8,267 nucleotides of DNA from an uncultured Collinsella sp. Lineage in GTDB: Bacteria; Actinomycetota; Coriobacteriia; Coriobacteriales; Coriobacteriaceae. Each line of letters opens with the position of its first letter. Position 1 is the stretch's first letter. A program made the position numbers and the translations under genes. Positions 6,313 through 8,267 of this stretch are shown one piece after another. The notes under the pieces were generated by a model. The model was given only the letters and a program-made list of their open reading frames with translations. It was not told the origin of the DNA and ran no database searches. The stretch lies in the NCBI GenBank assembly GCA_937997605.1, contig CALLFD010000339.1, positions 1 through 8,267 on the forward strand, given 5' to 3'.

Positions 6313-6482
6313 GGCAAGCTGCCGAGGATGTGCCAAGGCACCGTTAGCCAAGCACGGCCGCGCCACACCCATCGCACATGCCGCACCACGCGCGTCCCTC
6401 TCCCGCCCCTCGCCTACTTACGCACCACCCCTCCAATAAACGCGTTATCATCTTGACCCATGAACATACGTTAGGAGCAATC

Positions 6483-7532
6483 ATGCCAAACGAGAACAGC
6501 TACGAAGTCGCGCTGCAAAAGAGCAACGCCATTCGCGAGGGCCTGGCCAAGACGCCCGAGAAGTTCACCATGCTCACCGGCGACCGCCCCACCGGCCGTC
6601 TGCACCTGGGCCACTACTTCGGCACCCTCAAGGGCCGTGTTGAGCTGCAGAACATGGGCGCCAAGACCAACGTGCTCATCGCCGACTACCAGGTCATCAC
6701 TGACCGCGACACGACCGAGCACATCCAGGACAACGTGTACAACATGGTCATGGACTACCTTGCCTGCGGTATCGACCCCGACAAGACCATGATCTACGCG
6801 CACTCCGCCGTGCCCGCCGCCAACCAGCTCATGCTGCCGTTCCTGTCGCTGGTGTCCGAGGCCGAGCTGGCGCGCAACCCCACGGTAAAGGCCGAGATGG
6901 AGGCCTCGGGCCACGAGCTCACCGGCCTTCTGCTCACCTACCCGGTACATCAGGCCTGCGACATTCTGTTCTGCAAGGGCAACGTGGTGCCCGTCGGTCG
7001 TGACCAGCTGCCGCACATCGAGCTAACCCGCACCATCGCACGCCGCTTTAACAACCGCTACGGCAAGGTATTTCCCGAGGTCGAGGCACTGCTGTCCGAG
7101 ACCCCGCTACTGCCCGGCCTTGACGGTCGCAAGATGAGCAAGAGCTACGGCAACGCCATCAACATCTCGATGACCGCCGAGGAGACGGCAAAGCGCATCA
7201 AGAAGAGCCAGACCGACTCCGAGCGCATGATCACGTTCGATCCCGAGAACCGCCCCGGCGTGTCCGGTTTGCTTTCGACGGCCGCCATCTGCACCGGTCG
7301 CTCCGAGGTCGAAATTGCCGAGGAGATTGGCATGGGCGGCTCCGGCCAGCTCAAGAAGTACGTGACCGAGGCTGTCAACGAGTACTTCGCACCGATCCGT
7401 GAGCGTCGTCAGCGCTACGAGAACGATCTGGATTACGTGAAGGACGTGCTGCACGAGGGCAACCGTCGCGCCAACGAGATCGCCGAGCAGACCCTGGCCG
7501 AGGTTCAGGACGCCATGGGCATGGTGTACTAG
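6483..7532 (+). CDS. trpS: Tryptophanyl-tRNA synthetase
   Basis: This 349-residue cytoplasmic class I synthetase charges tRNA-Trp with tryptophan using ATP. The start is set by AGGAG (6473-6477) five bases before the ATG; an in-frame ATG 35 codons upstream lacks support. The nucleotide-binding signatures are intact: TGDRPTGRLHLGHYFG (32-47, HIGH form HLGH at 41-44), GRDQ (172-175) and KMSKS (217-221). The N-terminal sequence is of the TGDRPTG type seen in some streptococci rather than the SGIQPSG type of Bacillus subtilis, so it belongs to a distinct TrpRS subgroup (from memory). The gene has strongly C/G-ended codons, as expected of a well-expressed gene. It follows the transferase gene by 170 bases with no terminator between. 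TATCAT (6446-6451) could be a -10 but has no clear -35. No T-box or trp leader was found in the gap. A strong terminator follows. Confidence 0.97.
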   Translation: MPNENSYEVALQKSNAIREGLAKTPEKFTMLTGDRPTGRLHLGHYFGTLKGRVELQNMGAKTNVLIADYQVITDRDTTEHIQDNVYNMVMDYLACGIDPDKTMIYAHSAVPAANQLMLPFLSLVSEAELARNPTVKAEMEASGHELTGLLLTYPVHQACDILFCKGNVVPVGRDQLPHIELTRTIARRFNNRYGKVFPEVEALLSETPLLPGLDGRKMSKSYGNAINISMTAEETAKRIKKSQTDSERMITFDPENRPGVSGLLSTAAICTGRSEVEIAEEIGMGGSGQLKKYVTEAVNEYFAPIRERRQRYENDLDYVKDVLHEGNRRANEIAEQTLAEVQDAMGMVY

Positions 7533-7567
7533 ACCGATCTGCTGGCTTGAGCTTTCGATTGCTATAG

Positions 7568-7595
7568 GGCGGGCGCTACGGCGTCCGCCTTTTTT
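7568..7595 (+). terminator. Rho-independent terminator of trpS
   Basis: GGCGGGCGC (7568-7576) pairs with GCGTCCGCC (7581-7589), nine pairs with one G-U, around a TACG loop, followed by six T (7590-7595). It lies 35 bases after the trpS stop. Confidence 0.93.
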
Positions 7596-7617
7596 GGAGC
7601 CGGACCGCTTCGGCTCC
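7596..7617. repeat. Second hairpin directly after the trpS terminator
   Basis: GGAGCCG (7596-7602) pairs perfectly with CGGCTCC (7611-7617) around an eight-base loop. It abuts the T tract of the trpS terminator and has no T tract of its own, so it may back up termination or protect the 3' end. Confidence 0.6.
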
Positions 7618-7642
7618 GTCCATCGCACTCCCCCGACAAACA

Positions 7643-7684
7643 GGAACAGGCCCGCTGGCAGATAGTTGCCAGCGGGCCTGTTCC
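7643..7684. repeat. Perfect 18-base-pair inverted repeat
   Basis: Bases 7643-7660 are the exact reverse complement of 7667-7684, with a six-base GATAGT loop. The stem starts GGAACAGG and its loop-side end is GCTGGCA. No T tract follows on the plus strand; on the minus strand the tail is TGTTTGT. It could be a weak bidirectional terminator, a repetitive extragenic palindrome or a small mobile hairpin. Confidence 0.75.
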
Positions 7685-7868
7685 CGAAGTACACCGTTGA
7701 ATCGCACAGAGGGGAGGAATGCGAATCAAACTCAACAGGGCAGGCTTTTTCATCGCCTATTGCCTGCTCCGTTGCTGAAACCAATATAGTTCACCGTGGT
7801 TTACTTTCTAACGTCAATATGCGCCGCCATACCTTCTCCATAAGTTAGCTCCGGTAAACCTGCAACGG
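7685..7868. other. Non-coding stretch without a recognised gene
   Basis: No supported gene lies here. GCAGGC (7741-7746) and GCCTGC (7763-7768) form a six-base inverted repeat around a T-rich spacer. The segment from about 7770 is more A/T-rich than the genes around it. I see no RNA gene or mobile-element ends. Confidence 0.4.
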
Positions 7869-7909
7869 AAAACCACCACAAAGGGGACAGGCACCTTTGT
7901 GGTGGTTTT
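7869..7909 (-). terminator. 16-base-pair hairpin, probable terminator of the MGMT-family gene
   Basis: AAAACCACCACAAAGG (7869-7884) pairs perfectly with 7894-7909 around a nine-base loop. On the minus strand it begins 16 bases after the MGMT-family stop codon and ends in TTTT, as a terminator should; it also ends in TTTT on plus. The loop and inner stem contain GGGGACAGGCACC, a sequence I associate from memory with repeated intergenic palindromes in many bacterial genomes. Confidence 0.7.
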
Positions 7910-7925
7910 GGCCACGGCAGAGCCG

Positions 7926-8246
7926 CTAGAGTCCGGCAGGCCAGCGACAGGCGGCCAAGTCGACGTGCATGTCGTCCTTAAACGCCACGCCCTCCCCTAG
8001 CAAAAGCTCACGTTGAGCATCGGGGCCGCCAAAGGCAAAGCCATCGCAAATGCGACCGTCGGCAAACACCACACGATGGCAGGGAATCTGGCCGGAGCGC
8101 GGATTACTATGCAGGGCATACCCCACGTACCGCGCACTTCGTGGACGACCGGAAAGCAGCGCCACCTGACCATACGTGGCGACCATCCCCTCGGGGATCT
8201 GCTCGACCACCTCGTACACCCGTTCAAAAAAGCCCTCAGACGCCAT
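7926..8246 (-). CDS. Compact MGMT-family protein (Ogt-like active-site domain with Cys)
   Basis: This 106-residue protein contains only the C-terminal DNA-binding and active-site domain of O6-alkylguanine-DNA alkyltransferases. Seen: ATYGQVA (23-29) of the helix-turn-helix, ARYVGYAL (38-45) with Arg39 where the family places its nucleotide-flipping arginine, and the acceptor-site motif PCHRVV (55-60) with Cys56. Full-length Ogt proteins have an extra N-terminal domain and usually 150 or more residues, so this is the short form. Alkyltransferase-like (ATL) proteins are equally short but carry Trp in place of this Cys. With Cys present it could be a true methyltransferase or, like ATLs, a lesion sensor for nucleotide excision repair. 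The ATG at 8246 has GGAAGGGAG about six bases upstream, and only 21 bases of the window lie beyond it, so its promoter is not seen. It is convergent with trpS. Confidence 0.9.
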   Translation of the reverse strand: MASEGFFERVYEVVEQIPEGMVATYGQVALLSGRPRSARYVGYALHSNPRSGQIPCHRVVFADGRICDGFAFGGPDAQRELLLGEGVAFKDDMHVDLAACRWPAGL

Positions 8247-8267
8247 TGCTCGCTCCCTTCCACCCGG

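Noticed and set aside
6313..6482. T-box or trp attenuator upstream of trpS
   Set aside because: No T-box sequence, leader peptide with Trp codons, or terminator hairpin is visible in the 170 bases.
7107..7784. Minus-strand open frame of 225 codons running from the intergenic gap into trpS
   Set aside because: Most of it is antisense to trpS, including the KMSKS region, and it crosses two strong hairpins and the trpS terminator. No domain is recognisable.
7666..7848. Short 60-codon plus-strand frame in the intergenic gap
   Set aside because: It begins inside the 18-pair palindrome, lacks a ribosome site, and has no recognisable sequence.

Overview
The window is about 60% G+C and has clean Shine-Dalgarno-led genes, no CCA encoded on its tRNA, and GC-rich codon choice. 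Gene content and protein style suggest a Coriobacteriia-type actinobacterium, and Collinsella is my best guess. That is an inference from general resemblance, not a database match. It looks like chromosomal core sequence: no transposase, phage gene, toxin-antitoxin pair or CRISPR array is visible.

Layout, left to right. Positions 6-103 hold a long compound hairpin just beyond the 3' end of proB. Then comes a minus-strand block, read right to left: a PflX-type radical SAM gene (3649-4587), tRNA-Ala(CGC) with its promoter and terminator (3392-3551), a small tail-anchored coiled-coil protein (2915-3373), nicotinate phosphoribosyltransferase pncB (1325-2830) and glutamate 5-kinase proB (118-1245). 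From about 4700 the orientation switches to plus. A candidate structured non-coding RNA ending in a hairpin (about 4738-4882) is followed by a WecA/TagO-type polyprenyl-phosphate sugar-phosphate transferase (5113-6312) and tryptophanyl-tRNA synthetase trpS (6483-7532), with a strong terminator at 7568-7595. A 393-base gap holds several perfect inverted repeats. The window closes with a compact MGMT-family gene on the minus strand (7926-8246).

The genes are mostly unconnected housekeeping functions: proline synthesis, NAD salvage, cell-envelope polymer initiation, aminoacylation and alkylation-damage handling. The tRNA-Ala, small membrane protein, pncB and proB are co-directional with gaps of about 65-85 bases, so they could share a transcript by read-through of the tRNA terminator. 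I see no clear separate promoter for the small membrane protein.

The least ordinary parts are not protein genes. They are the candidate RNA at 4738-4882, the hairpin at 6-103 (whose internal loop is flanked by G-A tandems only when read as plus-strand RNA), and the long perfect hairpins at 7643-7684 and 7869-7909. I found no convincing new multi-gene system.
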